Shown here in pieces: positions 7,498 through 14,836 of a stretch of 20,506 bases of DNA. How positions within the stretch are numbered: the first letter of the stretch is position 1; each line of letters begins with the position of its first letter. A model generated the notes under the pieces. The model was not told the origin of the DNA and ran no database searches. It saw only the letters and a program-made list of their open reading frames with translations. Source of the DNA: Candidatus Poribacteria bacterium (GTDB taxonomy: Bacteria; Poribacteria; WGA-4E; GCA-2687025); assembly GCA_028818695.1 (NCBI GenBank), contig JAPPNK010000032.1, forward strand, positions 1-20,506. The letters are read 5' to 3'. A program made the translations under genes and the position numbers.

Positions 7498-8739
7498 TTA
7501 TTCAGGCATCTCAAGCCGCCGCGGACCGAGAGCGGCGACCGTAAAGTTTTCAGGCGGAAACTCCTTCAGATGCTCCGCAATGGACGCTGGATCGACCGCC
7601 TCGATCTGCTCCCGTTTCTCCTCAAGACTGCGGACTCTGCCTAGATAGTAGAGATCGGTTGAGATCGCTCCCGCCCTTGCGCCTGTCGACTCGCCGCCCA
7701 TGACAAGGCTCGATAAGAGGCCGGTGCGCGCCCGCTCCAGCTCCTCTTCAGTGACGCCCTCCGTCAGCCGTTTCAGCTCGGCAATGAGCGTATCGAGCGT
7801 TTCTTGGGCGCGCTCAGGGGTGGTGCCGGCGTATGCCTGCGCATACCCGCAGCCTTTCAGATAGCCGCCGCTCGCCCCGACAGCGTACGCAAGCCCGCGC
7901 TTCTCGCGCACCTCGGTGAAGAGACGCGCGCCCATCCCTCCGGACAAGACGCCCAGCGCCATCCGCGAGACGTAGATGTCGGGATGCTCCAGCGGCGCGG
8001 CGGCGTATACGGCGCCGATATGCTGCTGCTGCGTGTCCTGCTCAATGTGGACATAGCAGCCGTCGGCGCGCCGTATCGGTTGAGGGAGATCGGGCGCCGA
8101 CCCGTCCCATGCGCCGAACCGCGCCTCGACCGCATCCTTCAGCCGCTCCCAGTCGAACCGCCCCGCAACGCTCATGATGGCGCCGGTCGGCTTGAAGCGG
8201 CTTTTCTGCGCCTCCGCCATGTCTTCAGCCGTGAGCGACTGCAGCGATTCCTCCGTCCCAAGAAACGACAGCCCATACTCGTTGGTGAAATAGGCGCGGT
8301 TCAGGTGAATGAACACATTGCGCTGCGGTTGGTCCTCCAGGGAGGCGAGTTCTTGAAGCGCCAGCGACCGAACAGGCTCCAGCTCTTTCGGGTCAAGCGC
8401 GGGGCGCAGGACGATGTCCGCCGTCAGATCCAGCGCTCTCTCTAGATGGTCAGACATGACGGCGCCGCCGAACGAAAAGGCTATTCTGTTCGGCCCGCCG
8501 GAGCGCTGCATTCCGATCGCGTCCAAGGCGTCCGAAAGCGCGCGGGAATCCAGATCGCCCGCGCCGCGGTAACACAGGTCCGACAACACATTCGACAACC
8601 CCTCTTTCCCTGACGGGTCGCCCGCCGAGCCGGTCGGCATGCGCAGGTTGAAAGCCGCCGCCCGTATCGCCGGGCGAATCTCTGCCGCCAATGTCAAACC
8701 GTTTGAAAATGTATGCGTCAACACATCCTGACTGCTCAT
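7498..8739 (-). CDS. M16-family non-catalytic partner subunit
   Basis: The 413-residue product has the M16 fold but no zinc motif: the HFLEH position reads NVLSD (residues 50-54). It does keep the substrate-binding pair, Arg272 and Tyr285, in ARLFTEVREKRGLAYAVGA. In described bacterial M16B heterodimers one subunit supplies HxxEH and the other the Arg/Tyr pair; this gene fits the second role, with copies A and B supplying the first. It begins 13 bases after the GGT-like gene with AAGGAG upstream, and ends only two bases before the longer possible start of copy B, consistent with coupled translation. No signal peptide is seen. Family assignment is secure; the heterodimer is inferred. Confidence 0.9.
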   Translation of the reverse strand: MSSQDVLTHTFSNGLTLAAEIRPAIRAAAFNLRMPTGSAGDPSGKEGLSNVLSDLCYRGAGDLDSRALSDALDAIGMQRSGGPNRIAFSFGGAVMSDHLERALDLTADIVLRPALDPKELEPVRSLALQELASLEDQPQRNVFIHLNRAYFTNEYGLSFLGTEESLQSLTAEDMAEAQKSRFKPTGAIMSVAGRFDWERLKDAVEARFGAWDGSAPDLPQPIRRADGCYVHIEQDTQQQHIGAVYAAAPLEHPDIYVSRMALGVLSGGMGARLFTEVREKRGLAYAVGASGGYLKGCGYAQAYAGTTPERAQETLDTLIAELKRLTEGVTEEELERARTGLLSSLVMGGESTGARAGAISTDLYYLGRVRSLEEKREQIEAVDPASIAEHLKEFPPENFTVAALGPRRLEMPE

Positions 8740-8752
8740 GTGAGCTCCTTAT

Positions 8753-10375
8753 TTAATATCCGATGGCGGCTCCGTCGCGCCGCGGGTCTGAACCTGCATG
8801 GTATGCGCCGCTCTCTTTGTCTAGATAAATCGTCTGCGCTCCGCCGAAGAAGCCGTCGGTACCGGCGACCGCATGCCCCCGTTTCGCCAGCGCTTCTATC
8901 AGCTCCGTCGGCGTCCACGGGTCAAACGAAACGCCTGCGCCATGTCCATTATACCGCCAGCGCGGCGCGTCGATGGCGTCCTGTGGATTCAGCATGAAGT
9001 CTAGCATGTTCGACGCGACTTGGACATGCCCCTGCGCCTGCATATCCCCGCCCATGACGCCGAAGGCGGCGAGCGGCTTGTCGTTTTCCATGAGCATCGC
9101 TGGAATGATCGTATGCCGAGTCCGTTTTCTGGGCGCAATGCGGTTGACATGGGACGGGTCCAGCGAGAAGCTGGCGCCGCGGTTTTGAAGCAGAACGCCC
9201 GTCTCCCCCGCCGTGACGCCGCATCCCCAGCCCATGTAGAGGCTGTTGATGAAGGAGACCATGTTGCCGTCCGAGTCGGCGGCGCAAAGATAGACGGTGT
9301 CCGACATGCGCGGCTCGCCGTGCGTCGGCTTTTGGTTCGCCCGCTTCATTGAGATGCGCTTTCGCTGCGAACGGGCGTAGGATTCAGAGAGCAAGCTCTC
9401 AACCGGTATCTCTTCAAATTCAGGGTCGGTGACATACCGGTTCCGGTCGTGGAAGGCGAGTTTGAACGCTTCGATCTGCAGATGGAGCAGGTCGGGCGAC
9501 TGGAAGCCCATCGCTTGGGCGTCTTCTAAGGCGAGTATGTTGAACGTCTCTAGAGCGGCGATCCCCTGTCCGTTCGGGGGCATTTCCAATATCTGCGCGC
9601 CGCGGTAGTCGGTTTGAATCGGCTCCGTCCAGGTGGATGTGTGCGACTCCAGGTCTGCTTTTGCGAGGAGGCTGCCGCGTTTCTGCGCCGCATGGACAAT
9701 CGCCGCTCCGACCTCTCCGCCGTAAAACGCCTCGGCGCCGCCTTCTCCGAAGAGGCGCAGCGTTCGCGCTAGGTTTGGGTTAAGGAAAATCTGCCCGACG
9801 CGCGGCGCCCTGCCGTCCATGAGCCATGTCGGCGCCGAATCGGCGTCTGAACGCAGCAGACCTTCGGAACCGCGCCATGCGTTTGCGATCTGCGGCGTCA
9901 GGGCGAAGCCGTCTTCAGCCAAACGGACGGCGGGCTTCATGAGTTCGCTCAACGGCATGCGTCCAAAGCGGGCGGCGGCGTCCGCCCATCCTGCGGCCGC
10001 GCCTGGAACCGTAACGGCGAGCGCGCTGCGCGGACCGATCTCAGCCCCTTTGCCCAAACGGCGCTCGTACTCGTCAAGAGTCGCCGCTTCAGGGGCGCGT
10101 CCGCTCGCGTTCAAGCCGTAAACCTGATTCGTCTCCGCGTCATAGATGAGCGCGAACGCATCGCCGCCGATGCCGGTCGACATCGGCTCCGCAACGCACA
10201 ACGCCGCCGCCGCCGCGACCGCCGCATCGACCGCATTTCCGCCGGCGCGCAGAATGTCGATTCCCGCCAGCGCCGCGACAGGCTGACTCGCCGCGACAAC
10301 GCCGTTCTTTGCGGCGACGCATGAACGGCTTGGTCCAAAACGATTCGCGCGGTTATACGAGGGCGCATACGGCAT
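8753..10375 (-). CDS. Gamma-glutamyltranspeptidase family protein, no signal peptide
   Basis: GGT enzymes are Ntn hydrolases that self-cleave and then hydrolyse or transfer gamma-glutamyl groups, for example from glutathione. The 540-residue product has ASQPVAALAGIDILRAGGNAVDAA (in part at residues 29-52), EPMSTGIGGDAF (63-74), NASGRAPEAAT (89-99) and MPPNGQG (265-271). The cleavage site is SDTVYLCAADSDGNMVSF with likely nucleophile Thr360. Downstream are NRGASFSLDP and VNRIAPRKRTRHTIIP. The product-binding loop reads FGVMGGDMQAQGHVQV. No N-terminal signal peptide is visible, unlike classic periplasmic GGT; this matches the YwrD-like branch, whose substrates are poorly defined. AAGGGA lies upstream of the start, and the gene begins 22 bases after the M32 gene. 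A role in cytoplasmic gamma-glutamyl peptide breakdown is inferred. Confidence 0.9.
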   Translation of the reverse strand: MPYAPSYNRANRFGPSRSCVAAKNGVVAASQPVAALAGIDILRAGGNAVDAAVAAAAALCVAEPMSTGIGGDAFALIYDAETNQVYGLNASGRAPEAATLDEYERRLGKGAEIGPRSALAVTVPGAAAGWADAAARFGRMPLSELMKPAVRLAEDGFALTPQIANAWRGSEGLLRSDADSAPTWLMDGRAPRVGQIFLNPNLARTLRLFGEGGAEAFYGGEVGAAIVHAAQKRGSLLAKADLESHTSTWTEPIQTDYRGAQILEMPPNGQGIAALETFNILALEDAQAMGFQSPDLLHLQIEAFKLAFHDRNRYVTDPEFEEIPVESLLSESYARSQRKRISMKRANQKPTHGEPRMSDTVYLCAADSDGNMVSFINSLYMGWGCGVTAGETGVLLQNRGASFSLDPSHVNRIAPRKRTRHTIIPAMLMENDKPLAAFGVMGGDMQAQGHVQVASNMLDFMLNPQDAIDAPRWRYNGHGAGVSFDPWTPTELIEALAKRGHAVAGTDGFFGGAQTIYLDKESGAYHAGSDPRRDGAAIGY

Positions 10376-10397
10376 CGGGCGTTCCCTTCAACAGCGT

Positions 10398-11900
10398 TCA
10401 TGACAGCGAGAGGCGGTAGAGAGAGCCGTATTTTTCGCGCAGATAATGGACGAAATAGCTCCCGTTCGGCGGCTCGCCCGTCGCCCGCTTGATCAGCTCG
10501 GCGGAGGAGTAGAGCATTCCCTGCCGGTGAATGCGCTCCCGCAGCCATTCCAGAATGCCGGCGAAATTCCCCCGCTCAATCTCATCGTCCAGATCGGGTA
10601 TGTCCTGCCGGATTTTCCACAGCAGCTGCGCCGCGTAAAGATTGCCGAGCGTGTAGGTCGGGAAGTAGCCGATCCCGCCAAACGCCCAGTGGATGTCCTG
10701 CATGACGCCCATCGCGTCGTTCGGCGGATCAATGCCGAGGTAGCCGCGCATCTTTGCGTTCCACGCGGACGGGAGATCGTCCACCTCAATGCGCCCGTTG
10801 ATCATTTCGTTTTCGAGCTCAAAGCGGAGCAGGATGTGGAAATTGTAGGTGATCTCGTCCGCCTCAACGCGAATCAAACCTGGAGTCGCGCGGTTGACAG
10901 CGAAATAGAAATCGTCCAGCGAGACGTCATCGAATGCGCCGCCGTACGCCTTTTTCAGCTTTGGAAGATACCGCTTCCAGAAGGGTCGGCTTCGCCCGAC
11001 GCTGTTTTCCCAAAAGCGGGACTGCGACTCATGAACGCCCAGCGAGACGGATCTGCCGCGCGGCGTGTAGATATGTTCCGTCAGGAGACCCTGGCCGTAG
11101 AGGCCATGCCCCGCTTCATGCAGAACCGCAAAGAAGGAGCTGAGCGGATAGTTGACGTCGTAGCGCGTCGTCATGCGGACGTCGTTCGGATGCGAGCCTG
11201 AGCAGAACGGGTGCGCCGACACATCCAGCCGCCCCGCTTCAAAGTCGAAGCCGATCTCCTTTGCCGCGAGGATTCCAAAGCGGCGCTGCTTGCGGGGCGA
11301 GAGCGGGCGCGTCAAGAGCGATTCGTCTGGACGGACGGAGCTGCCGAGGATGGCGTCCAGCAGCGGTTTGGCCTCCTTACGGATCGGGTCGAACATGGCG
11401 TTCGTCGAGGCGTTCGTCGCGTTTGGTTCGTATGCGTCCAGCAAGGCGTCGTACGGGTTGTCGTCGTATCCGAGGAGCTCCGCCGTTTCACGTTGCAGCT
11501 TCACATTCCGCTTCAAACAGGGGGCGAAGGCGGCAAAGTCGTTTTTTGGACGGGCATCTTTCCATATGGTTTGCCCTTCCGCGCGGGCGCGCGTCTTTTC
11601 TTCGATGAGCGATTTCGGCAGCTTGGCGGCGCGGTCATACATGCGGGACATCTCGCGCACATTCGCCGCCTGGTCGGGGTTCAGCCCGTCCGCTTCCGAC
11701 AGCTTTTTCAGCGCGTCGCCCAGTTCGGGACAGGTCGCCATTTCATGTATCAAGCCGCTGAGGAGCGCCATCTGTTCGCCGCGCGCTTCGGCTCCCTTGG
11801 GCGGCATCTGCGTCTTCATGTCCCAGCCGAGCGTTCCGCCAATCGCCCGCAGCATGCCTATTTTCCGCGTTCGCTCAATGAATTGATCGTAAAGTTTCAT
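10398..11900 (-). CDS. M32-family metallocarboxypeptidase (Taq type)
   Basis: The enzyme removes single amino acids from the C-termini of peptides using a divalent metal. The motif HEAGHGLYGQG places the metal histidines at 261 and 265 and the catalytic Glu at 262. HESQSRFWEN supplies the third ligand, probably Glu291. The family signatures IRVEADEITYNFHI and DIHWAFGGIGYFPTYTLGN are present. At 500 residues it is full length. An in-frame ATG lies at 11909, but the AGGGG sequence sits directly against it and is nine bases from the ATG at 11900, so 11900 (MKLYDQF) is chosen. It is the first gene of the minus-strand operon, directly behind a promoter candidate. No signal peptide is present, so it probably acts in the cytoplasm on peptides such as proteasome products. 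Confidence 0.95.
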   Translation of the reverse strand: MKLYDQFIERTRKIGMLRAIGGTLGWDMKTQMPPKGAEARGEQMALLSGLIHEMATCPELGDALKKLSEADGLNPDQAANVREMSRMYDRAAKLPKSLIEEKTRARAEGQTIWKDARPKNDFAAFAPCLKRNVKLQRETAELLGYDDNPYDALLDAYEPNATNASTNAMFDPIRKEAKPLLDAILGSSVRPDESLLTRPLSPRKQRRFGILAAKEIGFDFEAGRLDVSAHPFCSGSHPNDVRMTTRYDVNYPLSSFFAVLHEAGHGLYGQGLLTEHIYTPRGRSVSLGVHESQSRFWENSVGRSRPFWKRYLPKLKKAYGGAFDDVSLDDFYFAVNRATPGLIRVEADEITYNFHILLRFELENEMINGRIEVDDLPSAWNAKMRGYLGIDPPNDAMGVMQDIHWAFGGIGYFPTYTLGNLYAAQLLWKIRQDIPDLDDEIERGNFAGILEWLRERIHRQGMLYSSAELIKRATGEPPNGSYFVHYLREKYGSLYRLSLS

Positions 11901-11943
11901 TCGAGACATCCCCTGCCAATGGATATTGCGTTAAACAATGCAT

Positions 11944-11972
11944 AGCATACCGTTGACGCGCCGAGCGTTCAA
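11944..11972 (-). promoter_or_regulatory. Sigma70-type promoter candidate for the peptidase operon
   Basis: Minus strand: TTGAAC (11972-11967) and TATGCT (11949-11944), 17 bases apart, about 45 bases before the M32 start codon. It sits back to back with the plus-strand promoter candidate at 12076-12104. Each box matches consensus at four of six positions, so the call rests mainly on spacing and location. Confidence 0.5.
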
Positions 11973-11984
11973 GCAGCGGCTTAA

Positions 11985-12008
11985 GATTCCCGCTTGCGCA
12001 GGAATGGC
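11985..12008 (+). repeat. REP-like palindromic element, copy 1 (one arm mismatch)
   Basis: The core ATTCCCGC, TTGC, GCAGGAAT (11986-12005) is an inverted repeat with one mismatched arm base. The 24-base segment matches 20302-20325 at 22 positions in the same orientation. It lies in the divergent region between the M32 and isomerase genes, outside both promoter candidates. Similar GTCATTCCCGC palindromes are common intergenic repeats in bacteria. The remainder of the 225-base gap holds only the two promoter candidates. Confidence 0.7.
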
Positions 12009-12075
12009 AGAGTGAGAAGAGCGGCATGAAAATGGGAGGGGAGACGCATTTTTGCGGATAAGTTTAGCGCGGCAG

Positions 12076-12104
12076 TTGCGTTTTTGGCGAATGCAACTCA
12101 TAAT
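12076..12104 (+). promoter_or_regulatory. Sigma70-type promoter candidate for the isomerase gene
   Basis: TTGCGT (12076-12081) and CATAAT (12099-12104) are 17 bases apart. The -10 box is a five of six match; the -35 box is weak. Transcription would begin near 12111, giving a leader of about 15 bases that contains GGAAGGCGGA ahead of the ATG at 12126. Confidence 0.45.
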
Positions 12105-12125
12105 AAGAGTGTGGAAGGCGGATAG

Positions 12126-12995
12126 ATGCGTTTTGGATGTTGCGTCGCATTAGCCTCGTTTGTGCCTCCGACATCGGGGGCGGGGTCGATTCAGGCGGGG
12201 AGCCGGTATGAAGCGCAGACGGCGGCCGTCCCGGCGGCGCTGCGCGCTCTGGAAGAAGCCGGGTGCGACTTTGCTGAATTCGGCGTCGGGATGGTTGGAC
12301 CTGAGCTGCCTGAAGAGTCGTTCAACCTGTTCCGTTCCGCTTTAGACGGCGCCTCCATCAAGGCGGAATGCTTTAACAGCTTCATCGCTCCGCATGTGAA
12401 ACTGACAGGGCGCGATCGCGACTGGAGCCGAATTGAGCAGTATGTCGCCGTTGCTGCGGAGAGGGTCTCCGCCGTGGGAGGCGGGGTGATTGTCTTTGGA
12501 AGCGGAGGCGCGCGAAACGTGCCGGACGGATTTCCGCGGGAAGAAGCGGAGGCGCAGCTGGAAGAGTTTTTGCATATGTGCGCCGACAAAGCGGGCGCCG
12601 CCGGCATTCAGATCGCCATCGAACCGCTCAACCGGCGGGAAAGCAATATACTCAACACGGTCGAAGAAGCGGATGCAATGGCGAAGCGGGTGAACAGGCC
12701 TGAAATCGCCGTTCTTGCCGATTTTTACCATCTCATGGAGGAGCGGGAGCCGTTTGAAGCGATTGAAAATTGCGGCAGCCGGCTCATCCATGTTCATGTT
12801 GCCGATACTGGGAGGCTTTACCCTGGCTCGGGGCGGTACGACTATCCGCGTTTTTATGAGGCGCTGTATGAGGCTGACTACGATCGGCGGATCAGCGTTG
12901 AATGCAACTGGAACGATTTTTCAGCTGAGGCGAAGCTTGCAGCGGCGTATCTTCGCGAATCGTATGCGGATGCGGTGGAGCGTTTTACCCGTTGA
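12126..12995 (+). CDS. Sugar isomerase/epimerase-like TIM-barrel protein
   Basis: This is a 289-residue member of the xylose-isomerase-like / AP-endonuclease-2 barrel family. Such proteins isomerise or epimerise sugars or inositol derivatives with a bound divalent metal. The expected metal ligands are visible: Glu166 in IAIEPLNRRES, Asp199 and His202 in LADFYHLMEE, His225 in HVHVADTGR, and Glu259 in ISVECNWND. The EPLNR and HVHVAD segments resemble tagatose/psicose 3-epimerase-like proteins, but the substrate cannot be fixed. GGAAGGCGGA precedes the start. The stop codon is part of the -35 box of the next promoter candidate, and the gap to mpa is 61 bases, so read-through into the proteasome operon is possible. 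A functional link to proteolysis is not evident; it may relate to the dehydratase and kinase in the opposite operon. Confidence 0.85.
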   Translation: MRFGCCVALASFVPPTSGAGSIQAGSRYEAQTAAVPAALRALEEAGCDFAEFGVGMVGPELPEESFNLFRSALDGASIKAECFNSFIAPHVKLTGRDRDWSRIEQYVAVAAERVSAVGGGVIVFGSGGARNVPDGFPREEAEAQLEEFLHMCADKAGAAGIQIAIEPLNRRESNILNTVEEADAMAKRVNRPEIAVLADFYHLMEEREPFEAIENCGSRLIHVHVADTGRLYPGSGRYDYPRFYEALYEADYDRRISVECNWNDFSAEAKLAAAYLRESYADAVERFTR

Positions 12996-13020
12996 CGCTG
13001 AATGAAAGAAAGCGTATGAT
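12992..13020 (+). promoter_or_regulatory. Strong promoter candidate for the proteasome operon
   Basis: TTGACG (12992-12997) and TATGAT (13015-13020) each match consensus at five of six positions and are exactly 17 bases apart. The -35 box overlaps the isomerase stop codon TGA at 12993-12995. The predicted transcription start near 13027 lies after the ATG at 13021, which rules that ATG out for this transcript and supports translation of mpa from 13057. Confidence 0.65.
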
Positions 13021-13056
13021 ATGGTTCCTAAGACAGCGTCGTGGAGGAAGAGACTC

Positions 13057-14823
13057 ATGAGTCCTGAGGAATCGAGCAAAGAGGAACGATCAAGACGCGC
13101 CTCGCCAAGGAGGGATTCTGAGCGGATCAAGGAGCTGGAGGGCTTGATCGAAATCATGCAGGCGGAGATCAACGATTTGCGCAGAAAGCTGAGCTCCGCC
13201 GCCTCCGAACACACCGAAAATATGCTTTACGAAGCTGAACGGGAGCTTGTCAAGCTGCGCAGGCGCAACCGCGATCTCACCTCCAACCTGTCCGAGACCA
13301 AAGAGAGCCTTGAGCTGCTGCGGGAAAAGGTGGATATGTTGAGCGCGCCGCCGAACAACTACGGGGCGTTTCTCGGTCGGAACGAAGACGGAACCGTCGA
13401 CATCTCCCTCATGGGCAAGAAGATGCGCGTCAACGCGGACCCTTCTCTTGACGCTGAACATCTAGAAGCGGGGCAGGAGGTGATCGTCAATTCCGCCTAC
13501 AATGTGATTGCGGCGGCGGAACCTGAACGCAGCGGCGAGGTCGTTCGGATCAAGCAGACGCTGGACGGGGATCGGGCGCTGCTGGAAGCGCGCGGCGGAG
13601 AGGAGCGCGTCGCGCATATTTCAGGCTCGCTCAAATCGGCTCCGCTCAAAAGCGGAGACCGTGCGCTGCTCAACTCCTCCACCGGCCTTGTTGTCGATCG
13701 GCTGCCGCAGGCAGATTCTGAAGACCTGCTCTTAGAAGAGGCGCCGGACGTTTCCTATGAAGACATTGGCGGGCTTGACAACCAGATTGAGCAGATACGG
13801 GACGCGGTGGAGCTGCCGTATCTTTACCCTGACCAGTTTAAAGAGTTCAACCTGGGACCGCCGAAAGGGATTCTGCTTTACGGGCCGCCGGGGTGCGGCA
13901 AGACGCTCATCGCTAAAGCGGTCGCCAACAGCATCGCTCAAAAGGGGCGCGAGCTTTCCAACAACAGCTCCATCCGCGCCTACTTTATCAACATCAAGGG
14001 GCCGGAGCTGCTGAATAAATATGTCGGCGAGACGGAGCGTAAGATACGCGAGGTGTTCCAACGGGCGCGCGAAAAAGCGCAGGAAGGCATGCCGGTTGTC
14101 ATCTTTTTTGACGAGATGGACTCGCTCTTTAGGACGCGCGGGCTGGGCATTTCGTCCGATATGGAGTCGACGCTGGTGCCGCAATTTTTAGCGGAAATCG
14201 ATGGCGTGGAGGCGCTGCGGAACGTGATCGTCATCGGCGCGAGCAACCGGCAAGACCTGCTTGACCCCGCTGTGCTGCGTCCGGGGCGTCTGGATGTGAA
14301 GATCAAAATCGACCGGCCCGATATGGAAGCGGCGCGCGACATTTTTAAAGTGTACCTAACGCCGGATCTGCCGCTTGCGCCCTCGGATCTGCGCCCTGGG
14401 GAAACGGCCGTCGGGCTTGTTGAGCGGATGATCGACAAGGCGGTTGAGCAGATGTACGCCGAAAACGACGAGAGCAGGTTTTTAGAGCTGACCTACGCGC
14501 GCGGCGAGAAGGAGACGTTGTACTTTAAAGATTTCGTCAGCGGGGCGATGGTGATGAATATCGTCGCCAGAGCGAAGAAAATCGCCCTGAAGCGGTATGT
14601 GGACGGCGGCGAAAAGGGTATCTCCTTCGAAGACATCCGCTCCGCTGTCAAGGACGAATTTAAAGAGAACGAGGATCTGCCGAACACGAAAAACCCGGAC
14701 GAATGGGCGAGCATCTCTGGACGGAAAGGCGAGCGCATTGTGAATGTCAGGCGTCTGATGAATGACCAGAGCGAGCAAGAGAAACGCAAAGTTCGAGTCG
14801 CTGCCTCAGGACCGTATCTGTAA
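13057..14823 (+). CDS. mpa: Proteasomal AAA ATPase Mpa/ARC
   Basis: A hexameric ATPase that binds Pup on tagged proteins, unfolds them and feeds them into the 20S core. The 588-residue product has the standard layout. A charged N-terminus leads into a coiled coil (about 20-95) that binds Pup. Two OB-fold segments follow (about 100-215), then the AAA module with Walker A GPPGCGKT (276-283), pore loop KYVGET (321-326), Walker B VIFFDE (348-353), sensor Asn397 and arginine-finger region RPGRLD (408-413). It ends in GPYL; a Tyr-Leu end like the QYL tail of mycobacterial Mpa docks into the alpha ring. GGAGG nine bases upstream and the promoter position favour ATG 13057 over ATG 13021. It is the first gene of the operon, 13 bases before dop. 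Length is close to Mpa (609) and ARC (591). Confidence 0.97.
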   Translation: MSPEESSKEERSRRASPRRDSERIKELEGLIEIMQAEINDLRRKLSSAASEHTENMLYEAERELVKLRRRNRDLTSNLSETKESLELLREKVDMLSAPPNNYGAFLGRNEDGTVDISLMGKKMRVNADPSLDAEHLEAGQEVIVNSAYNVIAAAEPERSGEVVRIKQTLDGDRALLEARGGEERVAHISGSLKSAPLKSGDRALLNSSTGLVVDRLPQADSEDLLLEEAPDVSYEDIGGLDNQIEQIRDAVELPYLYPDQFKEFNLGPPKGILLYGPPGCGKTLIAKAVANSIAQKGRELSNNSSIRAYFINIKGPELLNKYVGETERKIREVFQRAREKAQEGMPVVIFFDEMDSLFRTRGLGISSDMESTLVPQFLAEIDGVEALRNVIVIGASNRQDLLDPAVLRPGRLDVKIKIDRPDMEAARDIFKVYLTPDLPLAPSDLRPGETAVGLVERMIDKAVEQMYAENDESRFLELTYARGEKETLYFKDFVSGAMVMNIVARAKKIALKRYVDGGEKGISFEDIRSAVKDEFKENEDLPNTKNPDEWASISGRKGERIVNVRRLMNDQSEQEKRKVRVAASGPYL

Positions 14824-14836
14824 AGGCGGAGCGTTT

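Noticed and set aside
13021-13056. Earlier ATG for mpa at 13021
   Set aside because: It directly abuts the predicted -10 box and lies ahead of the expected transcript start, while ATG 13057 has GGAGG at good spacing.
14762-14836. Upstream extension of dop overlapping the end of mpa
   Set aside because: The extra 25 residues do not resemble Dop, overlap mpa by 62 bases, and lack a ribosome binding site; ATG 14837 has one and matches the family N-terminus.
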